From RPQJ01 sp963754535 (GTDB lineage Bacteria; Pseudomonadota; Gammaproteobacteria; Steroidobacterales; Steroidobacteraceae), in NCBI GenBank assembly GCA_963754535.1, contig CAVWGG010000009.1, positions 62,001 through 126,000 of the forward strand: DNA of 64,000 nucleotides, in the 5' to 3' direction. The notes under the pieces are model-generated. The model was given only the letters and a program-made list of their open reading frames with translations, was not told the DNA's origin and searched no databases. The position numbers and the translations under genes were made by a program. This document shows, piece by piece, positions 25,158 through 34,449 of the stretch; the stretch's first letter is position 1, and each line of letters begins with the position of its first letter.

Positions 25158-26725
25158 CTGGCTTTCTCCCAGTCGGCGTACTGCTTGCGCAACTCGCGCT
25201 TGAGGATCTTGCCATTTGGATTGCGCGGCAGGTCGGCCACGTACACGGCGCCTGCCAGTCGCTGCTGCTTGCCGACACGCTCGTTGGTCCACTCCACCAG
25301 CACCGCCGCATCCGGCGCACCGCTGGCCGCCGCCGCGACCACCAGCGCCAGCGGCGTTTCACCCCAGCGCTCGCTCGGCACGCCGACGACGGCGACATCG
25401 GCAACCACGGGGTGCTCGCGCATGACGGCCTCGATGTCGGCCGGGTAGATGTTCTGGCTGCCCGACAGGATCATGTCCTTCTTGCGATCGACGATGTAGA
25501 GGAAACCGTCGTCGTCGAGGCGCCCGATATCACCTGTGCGCAGCCAGCGGCGACCTTCGGGGTCGACCCACGTCGCTTCCTCCGTCGCCTCGGGTCGCTG
25601 GTGATAGCCCTCCATCACCAGGCGGCCGTACCCGCAGATCTCGCCGAGCTCGCCCGGTGCCGCCTCGACATCGTCGTCGCGAACCAGCTTCAGCTGCTGG
25701 CCGGGGACCGGCTTGCCGACGGACTCGATGTGCGCGTCGAAGTCCTCGGGAGCCAGCGTGGTGATGATGCCTTCGGTCAGGCCGTACAGTTCGATGAGTT
25801 CGCAGCCGAGCGTGTCGCGCGTCGCACGCTTGAGCGGCGCCGGCAGCGGCGATCCGCAACACATGATGGCCTGCAGCGAGGACAGGTTGCGCGTCTCGAT
25901 GCCGGGCAGCTCGAGCAGGCGCTGGAACTGCACGGGCACGAAGCCGCCGTGCGTGACGCCGTGGCATTCGATCGCGTCGGCCAGCGACGCGGCACTGAAT
26001 GCCGGCAGGACCACGATGGTGCCGCCCACGACGACCGTGCTCAGCATCGCCACCCAGCTGATGTTCGAGTAGAGCCCGAGCGAGCAGACGGTGACGCAGT
26101 CGCTGCGGTACCGCAGGGCGATGGCCAGGTCGGTGCCCCAGTCATAGCGGCAGCCGTGCGTGTGCACGATGCCCTTGGGCAAACCGGTGGTGCCCGAGCT
26201 GTAGATGATGTTGCACTCGGTATCGGGGCCGACCTTGACCGCCGGCGCGGTGGTTGCCTGGCGCGCGAGCCATGGCGCGATCTCCGTCCATTGGCCGTCG
26301 GCAGGCGCGTCGACGCCGAGCTTGCGGATCGTGCCGGGCAACTGCTGCGCCGCGAGCAGCGCGTTTACCCGCTGGCAGTGCTCGCCCGACGCGGCGACCG
26401 CGGTGGCGCCGCTGTCGCGCATCATCGCTCCGACAGCCGCGTCGCTCACGGAGGTATTGAGCGGGACGACGGACACGCCCGCCTTGCCTGCGCCAAACAG
26501 CAGCAGCGCCATCTCGGCGCTGTTCTGCATCAGCACCGCAAGCCTCGCGCCCGGCGCGAGATCCAGTTGCAGCAGACCGTTCGCGACCTGGTTCGTCGCA
26601 GCGTCGAACTCGGCCCAGGTCCACCGGCGCTCCCCGCAGAGGAGCGCCGGCTTCCTGGCCTGGTTGCGGCCGTGCTGGACGATCAGGTCGGGGACGATCG
26701 GCCGCGGTACGTCGTACCAGCCCAT
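25154..26725 (-). CDS. AMP-dependent acyl-CoA synthetase/ligase
   Basis: A 523-residue ANL-superfamily enzyme that activates a carboxylic acid to its CoA thioester through an acyl-AMP. The P-loop is IYSSGTTGLPKGIVH, followed by ELYGLTEG, WLRTGDIGRLDDDG and the C-terminal catalytic lysine in NPNGKILKRELR. The acid is unknown; fatty, aryl or steroid side-chain acids are all possible. It follows the TonB receptor gene by 22 bases and overlaps the hydrolase gene. Confidence 0.94.
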   Translation of the reverse strand: MGWYDVPRPIVPDLIVQHGRNQARKPALLCGERRWTWAEFDAATNQVANGLLQLDLAPGARLAVLMQNSAEMALLLFGAGKAGVSVVPLNTSVSDAAVGAMMRDSGATAVAASGEHCQRVNALLAAQQLPGTIRKLGVDAPADGQWTEIAPWLARQATTAPAVKVGPDTECNIIYSSGTTGLPKGIVHTHGCRYDWGTDLAIALRYRSDCVTVCSLGLYSNISWVAMLSTVVVGGTIVVLPAFSAASLADAIECHGVTHGGFVPVQFQRLLELPGIETRNLSSLQAIMCCGSPLPAPLKRATRDTLGCELIELYGLTEGIITTLAPEDFDAHIESVGKPVPGQQLKLVRDDDVEAAPGELGEICGYGRLVMEGYHQRPEATEEATWVDPEGRRWLRTGDIGRLDDDGFLYIVDRKKDMILSGSQNIYPADIEAVMREHPVVADVAVVGVPSERWGETPLALVVAAAASGAPDAAVLVEWTNERVGKQQRLAGAVYVADLPRNPNGKILKRELRKQYADWEKAR

Positions 26726-26747
26726 GGCCCTTCCCTCATTCCTGCCT

Positions 26748-29006
26748 TCAGTCGAAGCGGTAGCTCACGCTCAGGCTGACCGTGCGCGGCGGACCGTAGA
26801 AGCTGTTGACGATGTTGCCGTACAGCGCGCCCGGGAAGTAGTAGCCGCCGATCTTGTATTCCTCGTCCGTCAGGTTGCGCCCGAGCAGCTGCAAGCGGAG
26901 CTTGTCGCTGGCGGACGTCCAGGCCACGCTCGCGTCCACGAGGGTGTAGGCGTCGTTCTGGTCGATGAGCGGATTCGGGAACTCGAACATGTAGTACGAG
27001 TCGCGGTACGAACCGGAGATCGTGGCCAGCAACGAGCCCCAGCCATTGCTCAACGGCTGTTCGTAATTGAGCGCCAGGTTGCCGTTCCACTCCGGCGTGT
27101 TCTGGAACACGGCCGTGTCGGACAGGTCGACAGGAACCGTGATCGTCGCCGGCGGCGGCGCAGGGTTCGTGATGACCTGGAAAGTCTCGTACTTGTCGAA
27201 TTCGGCGTCGGTCCAACCCACGCCGTAGCTGAGCGAGAGCCTGTCGGTGAACTGGATCGCGCCTTCGAGTTCGGCGCCCTGGATCGTGGATGCGCCGGCG
27301 TTGTCGACGAAGCTCGCGATCGAGCCCGTGACGGTCGGCTGCTGGCGCGTGATCTGCTGGTCGCTGTAATCGGAATAAAACACGGCAAAGTTGTACGAGA
27401 AGCGATCGTCGAACGCGGTGCCCTTCATGCCGAGTTCGTATGACGTCACGTACTCCGGGTCGTAGCCGTTGACCGTATCCGGAGTCAGCACCGCGTCGCC
27501 ACGCATGTCGAAGCCGCCCGACTTGAAGCCCTCGGAATAGGACGCGTACGTCGTGAGCGTGTCGGTGAACTCGTAGCTGACGCTGGCGCGCGGCGTGAAC
27601 TGGTCGAACGTGCGGTCGTTCTTGTAGTCCGAACGCACCAGACCGGGAACCGCGGCGTCGTTGCCGAACAGCGGCGAGTACAGGCCCGTGAAGTTCTGGC
27701 GGTAGACGCCGCCTTCCTTCTCGTCCTTGGTGTAACGGCCGCCGAGCGAGGCCGACAGCTTGTCGGTGAAGTCCCAGCTGAAGTCCGCATAGGCGGCGTA
27801 GCTCTTGGTATCGACGAAGCCCGACGTCGCGATCGTGAGGTTGAGCAGGCCGACGATGGTGTCGAACTTGCCGGCCGCGTGCGCATCGAGGTAGTAGAGA
27901 CCCGCCACGCCCCGCAGGCGCTCGCCTTCGTAGAGGAACTGCAGTTCCTGCGTGGTCTGGTCGTCTTCGTAGTAGCCGGGAACGTCGAGCGCCGGCGCCG
28001 GGCTGGTGTCGAAATCGATGAGCGTGTTGGTCTCGCCCTCGCGGTACGCGGTGATCGACTTCAGCGTAATCGCGTCGGTCAGGTCCCAGGCCGCCGTCAG
28101 CGCCAGGCCCTTGTTGCGCACGCGGTTGTCGTCGCCGATGCCGCCGCGGGTGTCGTAGATGTCCGGCAGCACGACCTCACCCGCCGTGAGTCCCATGCCC
28201 GGCGCTTCGCGGTGGCCGTGCTTGGCGGGCGAGTTGTCCTCGACCCAGTCGCCGGCGAGACGGAAACTCAGTGCGTCCGTCGGATTCCAGTCGGCGCTCA
28301 GCCGGAAGGCATCGACGCTCTTGGCGTAGTGGTTCTGCTTGCCGGTGTAGTCGTTCTCGCCGTAGCCGTCGCGACGGTAGATGGCTGCGCTGGCGCCGAT
28401 CGACAGCGTGTCGCCCACGGGCAGCACGCCGGACGCGAGGAAGTCGTGCTGCGCATACGTGCCGAGCGTGAGCTTCGTGTCGAGGCGCGCCTCGTTGCCG
28501 AGCGGCTTGGTCACGTACTTGATGGCGCCGCCGATCGTGTTGCGGCCGTAGAGCGTGCCCTGCGGGCCGCGCAGCACTTCGAGGCGCTGGATGTCGTAGA
28601 TGTCGAGCACGGCGCCCTGCGGCCGCGCCACGTACACGTCGTCGACGTAGAGGCCGACGCCGGGCTCGAAGCCCCAGAGCGGGTCCTGCTGGCCGATGCC
28701 GCGGATGAAGGCGATCAGCGTGGAATTGGAGCCGCGCGCGACCTGCAGGGTGAGGTTCGGCGTGGACTGCTGCAGCCAGGTGATGTCCGGCGCGCCGGCG
28801 TTCTCGATGCGGTCGGCGGAGAATGCGGAAAGCGCGATCGGCACGTCCTGCAGCGATTCCTCGCGACGGCGGGCAGTGACCGTGATCTCTTCGAGACCGG
28901 AGGCCTGGGCGGCCGGCGCATCCTGCGCGAGGACCGCCGGCACGGCGAACATCGAGGCCGCGCAGGCCGCAGCGGCCTGCACCGAGTAAACGGCGAGCTT
29001 TTTCAT
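26748..29006 (-). CDS. TonB-dependent outer-membrane receptor
   Basis: A 752-residue receptor. A signal peptide (MKKLAVYSVQ...AVLAQ, cut near residue 27) is followed by a TonB box (EEITVTARR), a plug domain (about 45-160, with GPQGTLYGRNTIGGAI) and a 22-strand barrel ending in the terminal aromatic pattern SLSVSYRFD. The plug style (EESLQDVPIALSAFSADRIE) is that of proteobacterial receptors for hydrophobic or carbohydrate ligands. The ATG at 29006 has AGGGGGATCC before it. It heads the operon with ligase, hydrolase and permease, so it probably imports the substrate of that pathway. Confidence 0.95.
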   Translation of the reverse strand: MKKLAVYSVQAAAACAASMFAVPAVLAQDAPAAQASGLEEITVTARRREESLQDVPIALSAFSADRIENAGAPDITWLQQSTPNLTLQVARGSNSTLIAFIRGIGQQDPLWGFEPGVGLYVDDVYVARPQGAVLDIYDIQRLEVLRGPQGTLYGRNTIGGAIKYVTKPLGNEARLDTKLTLGTYAQHDFLASGVLPVGDTLSIGASAAIYRRDGYGENDYTGKQNHYAKSVDAFRLSADWNPTDALSFRLAGDWVEDNSPAKHGHREAPGMGLTAGEVVLPDIYDTRGGIGDDNRVRNKGLALTAAWDLTDAITLKSITAYREGETNTLIDFDTSPAPALDVPGYYEDDQTTQELQFLYEGERLRGVAGLYYLDAHAAGKFDTIVGLLNLTIATSGFVDTKSYAAYADFSWDFTDKLSASLGGRYTKDEKEGGVYRQNFTGLYSPLFGNDAAVPGLVRSDYKNDRTFDQFTPRASVSYEFTDTLTTYASYSEGFKSGGFDMRGDAVLTPDTVNGYDPEYVTSYELGMKGTAFDDRFSYNFAVFYSDYSDQQITRQQPTVTGSIASFVDNAGASTIQGAELEGAIQFTDRLSLSYGVGWTDAEFDKYETFQVITNPAPPPATITVPVDLSDTAVFQNTPEWNGNLALNYEQPLSNGWGSLLATISGSYRDSYYMFEFPNPLIDQNDAYTLVDASVAWTSASDKLRLQLLGRNLTDEEYKIGGYYFPGALYGNIVNSFYGPPRTVSLSVSYRFD

Positions 29007-29046
29007 GGATCCCCCTGCTGTGGCCGCCTCTGCGGACGACCGGTGT

Positions 29047-29100
29047 TTCAACGAGCGTTGGAATTTAGTTGAACGTTCGTTGAAATTCAACAGTCGTTGC
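29047..29100. promoter_or_regulatory. Cluster of TTCAACG inverted repeats, probable TetR operators
   Basis: Between the divergent TonB receptor and TetR genes lie TTCAACGAGCGTTGGAA (29047-29063) and TTGAACGTTCGTTGAA (29069-29084). A weaker third copy starts TTCAACAGTCGTTGC at 29086. All share half-site TTCAAC, a 4-base centre and GTTG. Spacing and symmetry fit one regulator controlling both directions. Confidence 0.7.
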
Positions 29101-29165
29101 AGGAAGGCCTCCGGGTTCTTCAGAATCGGGCTCCGGCTTCACGCACACAGGCACTTCGTAACGCG

Positions 29166-29927
29166 ATGCAAAAAAAGGGGACGACGAGCCGCGCGGGCGC
29201 GGCACGGAGCCGCCTGCCGCAGGCAGGAACCGCGGGCACAGGCTCCCGCTCGCAGGCAACGCGCGAGCGCATCCTCGACGCGGCCGAGCAGCTGTTCGCT
29301 GAACGCGGTTTCTACGGCGTCTCGGTGCGCGACATCACCGGCGCTGCCGCGGTCGATGTGGCGCTGGCGAGCTACCACTTCGGCAACAAGCAGGGCCTGC
29401 TCGAAGCAGTGTTCATGCGCCGCGCCGACGACCTCAATGCCGAGCGCATCGCACGCCTCGACGCGGTCCTCGCCGCGGCAAAAGGCCGGCGCCCGCCAAA
29501 ACTCGAAGACGTCATCGATGCGTTCACCCATCCGCTGCTCGATCGCTCCTCGCGCGGCAGCCCGGGCTGGAAGAGTTACTTCGCGTTGATCGCCGAGGTG
29601 AACAACTCGCCGGAATTCGGCGGCGTCCTCATGTCGCGATACTTCGATCCGGTCGTCGAGAAGTTCATCGCCGCGATACGCCAGGCCTTGCCGGGCTGCG
29701 ACGATCGCGACCTCTACTGGGCCTACCATTTCCTGTCGGGGGCACTCACGCTGACGTTCGCGGAAACGGGACGCATCGACAAGCTGTCGGGCGGCGCCTG
29801 CCGCTCCAGCGATCTCGACAGCGTCCACGAGCGGCTCGTGCCGTATTGCGCTGCCGGTTTCCGCGCGCTCTGCGCGCCGAAGCGCACGGCATCCAGGCCG
29901 GCCCGCGCTGCGAAGGCCCGCAAGTGA
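29166..29927 (+). CDS. TetR-family regulator of the TonB receptor operon
   Basis: A 253-residue regulator. After a basic tail of about 30 residues, the helix-turn-helix is RERILDAAEQLFAERGFYG...DITGAAAVDVALASYHFGNKQ. The C-terminal domain (FALIAEVNNSPEFGGVLMSRYFDPVVEKFI, LYWAYHFLSGALTLTF) resembles the CecR/YbiH-like TetR group. It is divergent from the TonB receptor gene, with the TTCAACG sites in between. Its TGA overlaps the next start (GTGA). Confidence 0.9.
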   Translation: MQKKGTTSRAGAARSRLPQAGTAGTGSRSQATRERILDAAEQLFAERGFYGVSVRDITGAAAVDVALASYHFGNKQGLLEAVFMRRADDLNAERIARLDAVLAAAKGRRPPKLEDVIDAFTHPLLDRSSRGSPGWKSYFALIAEVNNSPEFGGVLMSRYFDPVVEKFIAAIRQALPGCDDRDLYWAYHFLSGALTLTFAETGRIDKLSGGACRSSDLDSVHERLVPYCAAGFRALCAPKRTASRPARAAKARK

Positions 29928-31030
29928 ACATGCCCAGGTCCAGCCACGGAATCGACTTCATGCAGCCCGCATTCGTCGCGACGGTGGTGCGCACGGCCGC
30001 GGTGGTCCTGATCAGCGTGCTCGCGCTCGCTGGCTGCGGCAGCAGCGATTCCGGTGCGGGCAAGCACGGCGATCGCCTCGCCGCGTTACCGATCGCAGCG
30101 GGGTCCGTCACGGCATCCGGCATCTCCGCAGGCGGTTACATGGCAGTGCAGTTGCACGTCGCCCATTCAGCGCTGGTGAACGGCGTGGGCGTCGTGGCCG
30201 CCGGCCCGTACTACTGCGCCGAGAATTCGCTGCGCTACGCGCTCGGTCGCTGCATGAATGGTGACGATCCGATCGCCGTGGACGAACTCGTCAGCCTCAC
30301 GAGTGAACTCGCCCTGGCCGGCCGCATCGACCCGATTGCGAACCTGGCCAACGACCGCGTGTGGATCTTCCACGGCGGCGCGGACCCGGTGGTGGCGAAG
30401 CCGGTGGTGGATGCACTGCAGGCCTACTACGAACTGCTCGTGGATCCGCGTAGCGTAGTACGGACCGATCTCGCGGCCGCCGGCCACACGTTTCCCGCGG
30501 CCGCCAAAGCTCTCCAGGACTGCGGCAAGACCGACACGCCGTTCGTCGGCAGTTGCGGCATCGACGGCGCGCGGCAAATGCTCGAGCATCTGTATGGACC
30601 GTTCGGCGCGCAGGCCACGGGCATGAAGCCGGGCACGCTGGCGCACTTCTCGCAGTCCTCGTATGCGACGGCGGCTGGCGCTGATGGATTGGCCGCTCGT
30701 GGCTGGCTTTACGTTCCCGCAGCCTGCTCGGGCAATGGCGCCGCTGGGCGGTGTCGCCTGCACGTCGTTTTTCACGGCTGCAAGCAGGGTGCTTCGTACG
30801 TCAAGGATGCCTTCGTGCAGCAGGCCGGCTACCTCGCCGCCGCCGACGCGGGTCGCATCGTCGTCCTGTTTCCGCAGGTCGAACCGAGCTTCCAGCCCCT
30901 CAACCCGAATGGGTGCTGGGACTGGTGGGGCTACGGCAGCGAGGAATACGCGACGCAGGCGGGGCCGCAGATTGCGGCCGTGAAGGCGATGGTCGACGAC
31001 TTGATGGGTTCGGGTGCCCCGGCGCAGTGA
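29924..31030 (+). CDS. Secreted PHB-depolymerase-type esterase lipoprotein
   Basis: A 368-residue alpha/beta hydrolase. The signal ends VLALAGC, so it is probably a lipoprotein. The lipase box is GISAGG, the acid FHGGADPVV, the base AAGHTF, and the oxyanion histidine loop HVVFHGCKQGASY comes last. The order Ser-Asp-His-oxyanion is that of type 2 polyhydroxyalkanoate depolymerase domains. Substrates could be PHB oligomers or other esters. The start is uncertain: GTG at 29924 overlaps the TetR stop and has AAGG at spacing 7; ATG at 29930 or 29960 is possible. No substrate-binding domain is attached. Confidence 0.85.
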   Translation: MNMPRSSHGIDFMQPAFVATVVRTAAVVLISVLALAGCGSSDSGAGKHGDRLAALPIAAGSVTASGISAGGYMAVQLHVAHSALVNGVGVVAAGPYYCAENSLRYALGRCMNGDDPIAVDELVSLTSELALAGRIDPIANLANDRVWIFHGGADPVVAKPVVDALQAYYELLVDPRSVVRTDLAAAGHTFPAAAKALQDCGKTDTPFVGSCGIDGARQMLEHLYGPFGAQATGMKPGTLAHFSQSSYATAAGADGLAARGWLYVPAACSGNGAAGRCRLHVVFHGCKQGASYVKDAFVQQAGYLAAADAGRIVVLFPQVEPSFQPLNPNGCWDWWGYGSEEYATQAGPQIAAVKAMVDDLMGSGAPAQ

Positions 31031-31042
31031 TGACGCGCTGAT

Positions 31043-31489
31043 TCAGACCGCTGCGACGCGCGAGCGCTGGCCGCCGTAGAGAACCTCGAGACGGCGCACC
31101 CCCTTCAGGCGCCGCGACGACCGGCGCACCTCGCCCATCAGGCGCAGCAACAGCCCCACGTCATCGTTCATGCCGCCGGTGCAGTAGTCCTCGCTCATGC
31201 CTATGTGCAGCACGGTCACGTGCTCGAGGTCAGCGCGGTTGTAGACAGCCACGGCGACCGGACGGGCGGTCAGTGTCTCGACGGCGAACAGGCACTGCAC
31301 GTCCGGCAGGGTGCCGACGCGCACGCGCAATCCGTCGCCGTCGTCCACGATCTCGGGCGGACCGTACTTGTCGATGACGTCGACGATGCCGCGTGCGAAG
31401 CGATCCTGGCAGCCGTTGAAGAAGAGGATCCGCTCGAGCGCATGGCGCTTGTGGCGAGGGATCCGCGACGTGAATTCGATGCCCCGCAT
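31043..31489 (-). CDS. Conserved hypothetical protein (148 aa)
   Basis: A soluble 148-residue protein beginning MRGIEFTSRIPRHKRHALE, with ATG at 31489 after GGGGAAAG. The pattern FFNGCQDRFARGIVDVIDKYG, then two beta-rich stretches (VAVAVYNRADLEHVTVLHIG, RRLEVLYGGQ), recalls a GNAT-like fold, but I cannot identify the acetyl-CoA loop. It is convergent with the esterase gene. Function unknown. Confidence 0.7.
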   Translation of the reverse strand: MRGIEFTSRIPRHKRHALERILFFNGCQDRFARGIVDVIDKYGPPEIVDDGDGLRVRVGTLPDVQCLFAVETLTARPVAVAVYNRADLEHVTVLHIGMSEDYCTGGMNDDVGLLLRLMGEVRRSSRRLKGVRRLEVLYGGQRSRVAAV

Positions 31490-31711
31490 GAGACTTTCCC
31501 CGGCCGCTTGCGCGGCCTCGGACGGAGGTGCGGCCGATCATGCTCGCGGCACTGGCTTATGTCGAGTGAACTGCCGCAATAGTGTTGCTGCAACGCCACA
31601 AAAGCGCCCCGGGTCGACGCCGGCAAATCGCAGCTATTTTTATGAATTGCTTCATGTTTTTGACATCCTGAGGTGGAGAGTCGCGGCCGTTTGGCGTGCA
31701 ATGAAGGCACG

Positions 31712-33001
31712 ATGCTCCGCAAACCCTTGCCCGTCCCGAACGCGGCCGATCTGGCCGTTCCCGCTGCGGATCCGATGCTGGTGGACGTGGTGGTGCTGAC
31801 GGCCGACCATGAACTGTTTCAATCAGCACGCGAAGCGGTCGGCGAGCGCAATCCCGTCTGGCGCGCGCGCTCGGCCGACGAGGCCGCCGACCTGTTGATT
31901 ACCGGCCGTTGCGGCGTGCTGGTCGTCGACATGGCCGCGGTCTCGACCCGCGCCGATACCCTTGTCGAGCAGATCGTCGAGCAGTTCCCGGACGTCATCG
32001 TCTGCGTTGCCGGCACGCGCGCCGATGAACCCCTGCTGGCTCCGCTGATCAGCAATGGCCTCGTCTACCGTTTCATGCACAAGCCTGCGTCCGCGCGGCG
32101 GGCGGGGATGTTCCTGCAGGCAGCCATCCGCCGGCACGTCGAGCGTCGCGACGGGCACGCCGCCAGCGACCCATTGCTGCCCTTGTTGCGTGGACTGCGG
32201 CAACCGACGGCCGGCATGCCCCGCGGTTACCTCGTCTTGATCGGCCTGGCGGCGCTCGCGTTGACCGTGCCGTTCTTCGTCGGCGGCGAGTCCGCTGCAC
32301 CCGGGGCGACGCCAACCGCTGCCGCACCGGTAGCCCCCGCGCCGGCAACCGCAGCGACAGGGCGCGCCGATCCGGTCCTCTCGCGCGCGCGGGCGGCGCT
32401 CCAGGCCGGCCGACTCGAGGCGCCGGAGGGCCGCAACGCGCTCGACCTGTTCCAGGCCGTGCTGCTGGCACAGCCGGAACATCCCGAGGCGCAGACCTCG
32501 CTCGCCAGGACGGTCGACCTGCTGCTCGCGCGTGCACAGCAGGAATTCGATGCCGGCAACAAGGCGGAAGCGGACCGGCTGTTGCAACGGGTGCTCATGG
32601 CCGTGCCCGATGATCGCAAGGCGCAGTCGCTGGCTCGCGTCGTCAACCCGCCCGACACGCCTTCGCGCCAGTTGTCGCGCGAGCAGCGCGCCGAGGTCGA
32701 AGCGAGCCTGGCGGACAACACGATCGTGCCGGCGGCGGTGCCAGCGCGTACACGTACGCTCGCAGAAATCCAGGCTGAACTCGCCACGCTGCCGGGGCCG
32801 GTCACGAAGCTGGCGGGTACGTCCGGTACCCCGGCGGCCGCTGCGCCGAAGGCGCCACCTCCAGTCGTGCGACCCGATCCGCTCGCGCCGCGCATCGTCA
32901 ACCCAACCCGTACCATCGCTCCCGCGGCTCGCAGCTATGCGCGCGAGCCGGTCAATGTGCTGCCGACCGCCGGCGTGGCCGGCCCGACAGCACAGCGCTG
33001 A
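31712..33001 (+). CDS. Receiver-like domain, membrane helix and TPR-like region; unknown role
   Basis: A 429-residue protein. Residues 20-150 look like a response-regulator receiver domain (VDVVVLTADHELFQSAREAV; GVLVVDMAAV with possible phospho-acceptor Asp73; LVYRFMHKP). One membrane helix is at about 167-187. After an Ala/Pro linker come helical repeats like tetratricopeptides (RARAALQAGRLEAPEGRNALDL; LLARAQQEFDAGNKAEADRLL), then a Pro/Ala-rich tail. The architecture puts a receiver in the cytoplasm and TPR-like repeats in the periplasm. ATG at 31712 follows GAAGGC. Family unknown to me. Confidence 0.75.
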   Translation: MLRKPLPVPNAADLAVPAADPMLVDVVVLTADHELFQSAREAVGERNPVWRARSADEAADLLITGRCGVLVVDMAAVSTRADTLVEQIVEQFPDVIVCVAGTRADEPLLAPLISNGLVYRFMHKPASARRAGMFLQAAIRRHVERRDGHAASDPLLPLLRGLRQPTAGMPRGYLVLIGLAALALTVPFFVGGESAAPGATPTAAAPVAPAPATAATGRADPVLSRARAALQAGRLEAPEGRNALDLFQAVLLAQPEHPEAQTSLARTVDLLLARAQQEFDAGNKAEADRLLQRVLMAVPDDRKAQSLARVVNPPDTPSRQLSREQRAEVEASLADNTIVPAAVPARTRTLAEIQAELATLPGPVTKLAGTSGTPAAAAPKAPPPVVRPDPLAPRIVNPTRTIAPAARSYAREPVNVLPTAGVAGPTAQR

Positions 33002-33020
33002 CCCCCCGAATCCGCGAGCC

Positions 33021-34436
33021 TCAGCGCCCGACCAGGTGCGCGAGATCGACCCGCTGCGCGGGCTTTGCCACCTCGGCCTGCACTCCTCGCGCACGCAGCA
33101 GATCACACAGACCGATCGCACCTTCGGCTTCGCCGTGCACCAGGTACGTGCGCGCCTTGCCACCGACGCTCGCGTGCCAGCGCAGCAGGTCCTCCTGGTC
33201 GCCGTGGGCCGAGAACCCGCCGAGCGTGTGGATACGGGCGTTCACCTTGAACTGCTCGCCATGGATGCGGACGTGCTCGCGACCGTCGACGATCGCGCGC
33301 CCGAGCGTTCCGCCGGCCTGGAAGCCGGTGAAGATCACGTCGCACTCACGGTGCGTGATGTTGTGCTTGAGGTGATGCACGATGCGCCCACCGTTGCACA
33401 TCCCGCTCCCGGCGATGATGATCGCGCCGCCCCGCAACAGGTTGATCGCCATCGACTCTTCGGCGGAGCGGCAGAGCTTGAGATTCGGCAGAGCGGGCAT
33501 GCGCTCGGCATCGCGGCGCACGGCGCTTGCTTCCGCGTCGTACAGCTCCGGATGCTTCCAGTAGATCTCTGACGCGTCGATGGCCATCGGGCTGTCCAGG
33601 AACAAATGCCAGTCGCCGACGCGCCACTCGTCGAAGTGCGTGGCGAGCTCGTAGAGAACTTCCTGGCTCCGTCCCACCGCGAACGCGGGGATGAGAACGT
33701 TACCGCCACCCTGCCGTGCCGCACGCAGGATTTCGCCGAATTCAAGCAGGGTGTCGCTGCGCTCGCGATGCCGGCGATTGCCGTACGTGCTTTCCATGAC
33801 CACGACGTCCACCGGGCCGTCACCTTCCGGGTCGCGCAGGATCGGCGAGTCGTATTGCCCCACGTCGCCACTGAAGACGATGCGCGAGCGAGCGCCCTCC
33901 TCTTCGAGCTGCAGCCACACGCTGGCAGAGCCGAGGATGTGGCCCGCGTCGCGGTACGTCAGGGTCACCCCAGGAAGAACTTCGGTCGCGCGACCGTAAG
34001 GCACGGTCTTGAACTGCTGGATCGTCTCGTCCGCGTCCACTCGCGTGAACAGCGGATCGGGAAAGCCTCGCGCATGGCGGTCGCCGTGCTCGGCCTGCCG
34101 ACGGCGGTAGCGCTCCGCCTCGCGCTCGGCCATGAAGGCGCTGTCCGCGAGCAGGACGCGCGCAAGGTCACGGCACGCCGGGGTCGCGTAGACCGGGCCA
34201 CGGAACCCGCGCTTGCGCAGCAGTGGCAGTCGTCCGCAGTGATCGATGTGGGCGTGACTCAGCACCACCGCATCGATCGCCGCGGCGTCGAACGGAAAGG
34301 GCTGGCGGTTGCGGGTGTCGGGGTCTTCGCCGCCCTGGATCAGCCCGCAATCGAGCAGCAGCGTGCGGCCACGAACGGTGAGGATGTGGCAGGAACCGGT
34401 GACTTCGCCGGCCGCGCCGTAGAACTGCAGGTGCAT
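33021..34436 (-). CDS. Metallo-beta-lactamase/beta-CASP RNA-processing nuclease
   Basis: A 471-residue protein of the CPSF73-like bacterial family (YSH1-type exonuclease). The metal site is LSHAHIDHCG (H61, H63, D65, H66), with further ligands in DAGHILGSAS and FSGDVGQYD. The beta-CASP domain lies at about 240-400 (AFAVGRSQEVLYEL, LDSPMAID, GSGMCNGGRIVHHL), and the RMMBL end is VNARIHTLGGFSAHGDQ. It probably cleaves or degrades RNA in the cytoplasm. It is 13 bases from the gene at 34450 on the same strand. Confidence 0.93.
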   Translation of the reverse strand: MHLQFYGAAGEVTGSCHILTVRGRTLLLDCGLIQGGEDPDTRNRQPFPFDAAAIDAVVLSHAHIDHCGRLPLLRKRGFRGPVYATPACRDLARVLLADSAFMAEREAERYRRRQAEHGDRHARGFPDPLFTRVDADETIQQFKTVPYGRATEVLPGVTLTYRDAGHILGSASVWLQLEEEGARSRIVFSGDVGQYDSPILRDPEGDGPVDVVVMESTYGNRRHRERSDTLLEFGEILRAARQGGGNVLIPAFAVGRSQEVLYELATHFDEWRVGDWHLFLDSPMAIDASEIYWKHPELYDAEASAVRRDAERMPALPNLKLCRSAEESMAINLLRGGAIIIAGSGMCNGGRIVHHLKHNITHRECDVIFTGFQAGGTLGRAIVDGREHVRIHGEQFKVNARIHTLGGFSAHGDQEDLLRWHASVGGKARTYLVHGEAEGAIGLCDLLRARGVQAEVAKPAQRVDLAHLVGR

Positions 34437-34449
34437 CGTGCAAACCGCC

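Noticed and set aside
25154..26725. Possible CRISPR or tandem-repeat signal in GC-rich regions of the catabolic operon
   Set aside because: No regularly spaced direct repeats were found; similar short words come from codon bias.
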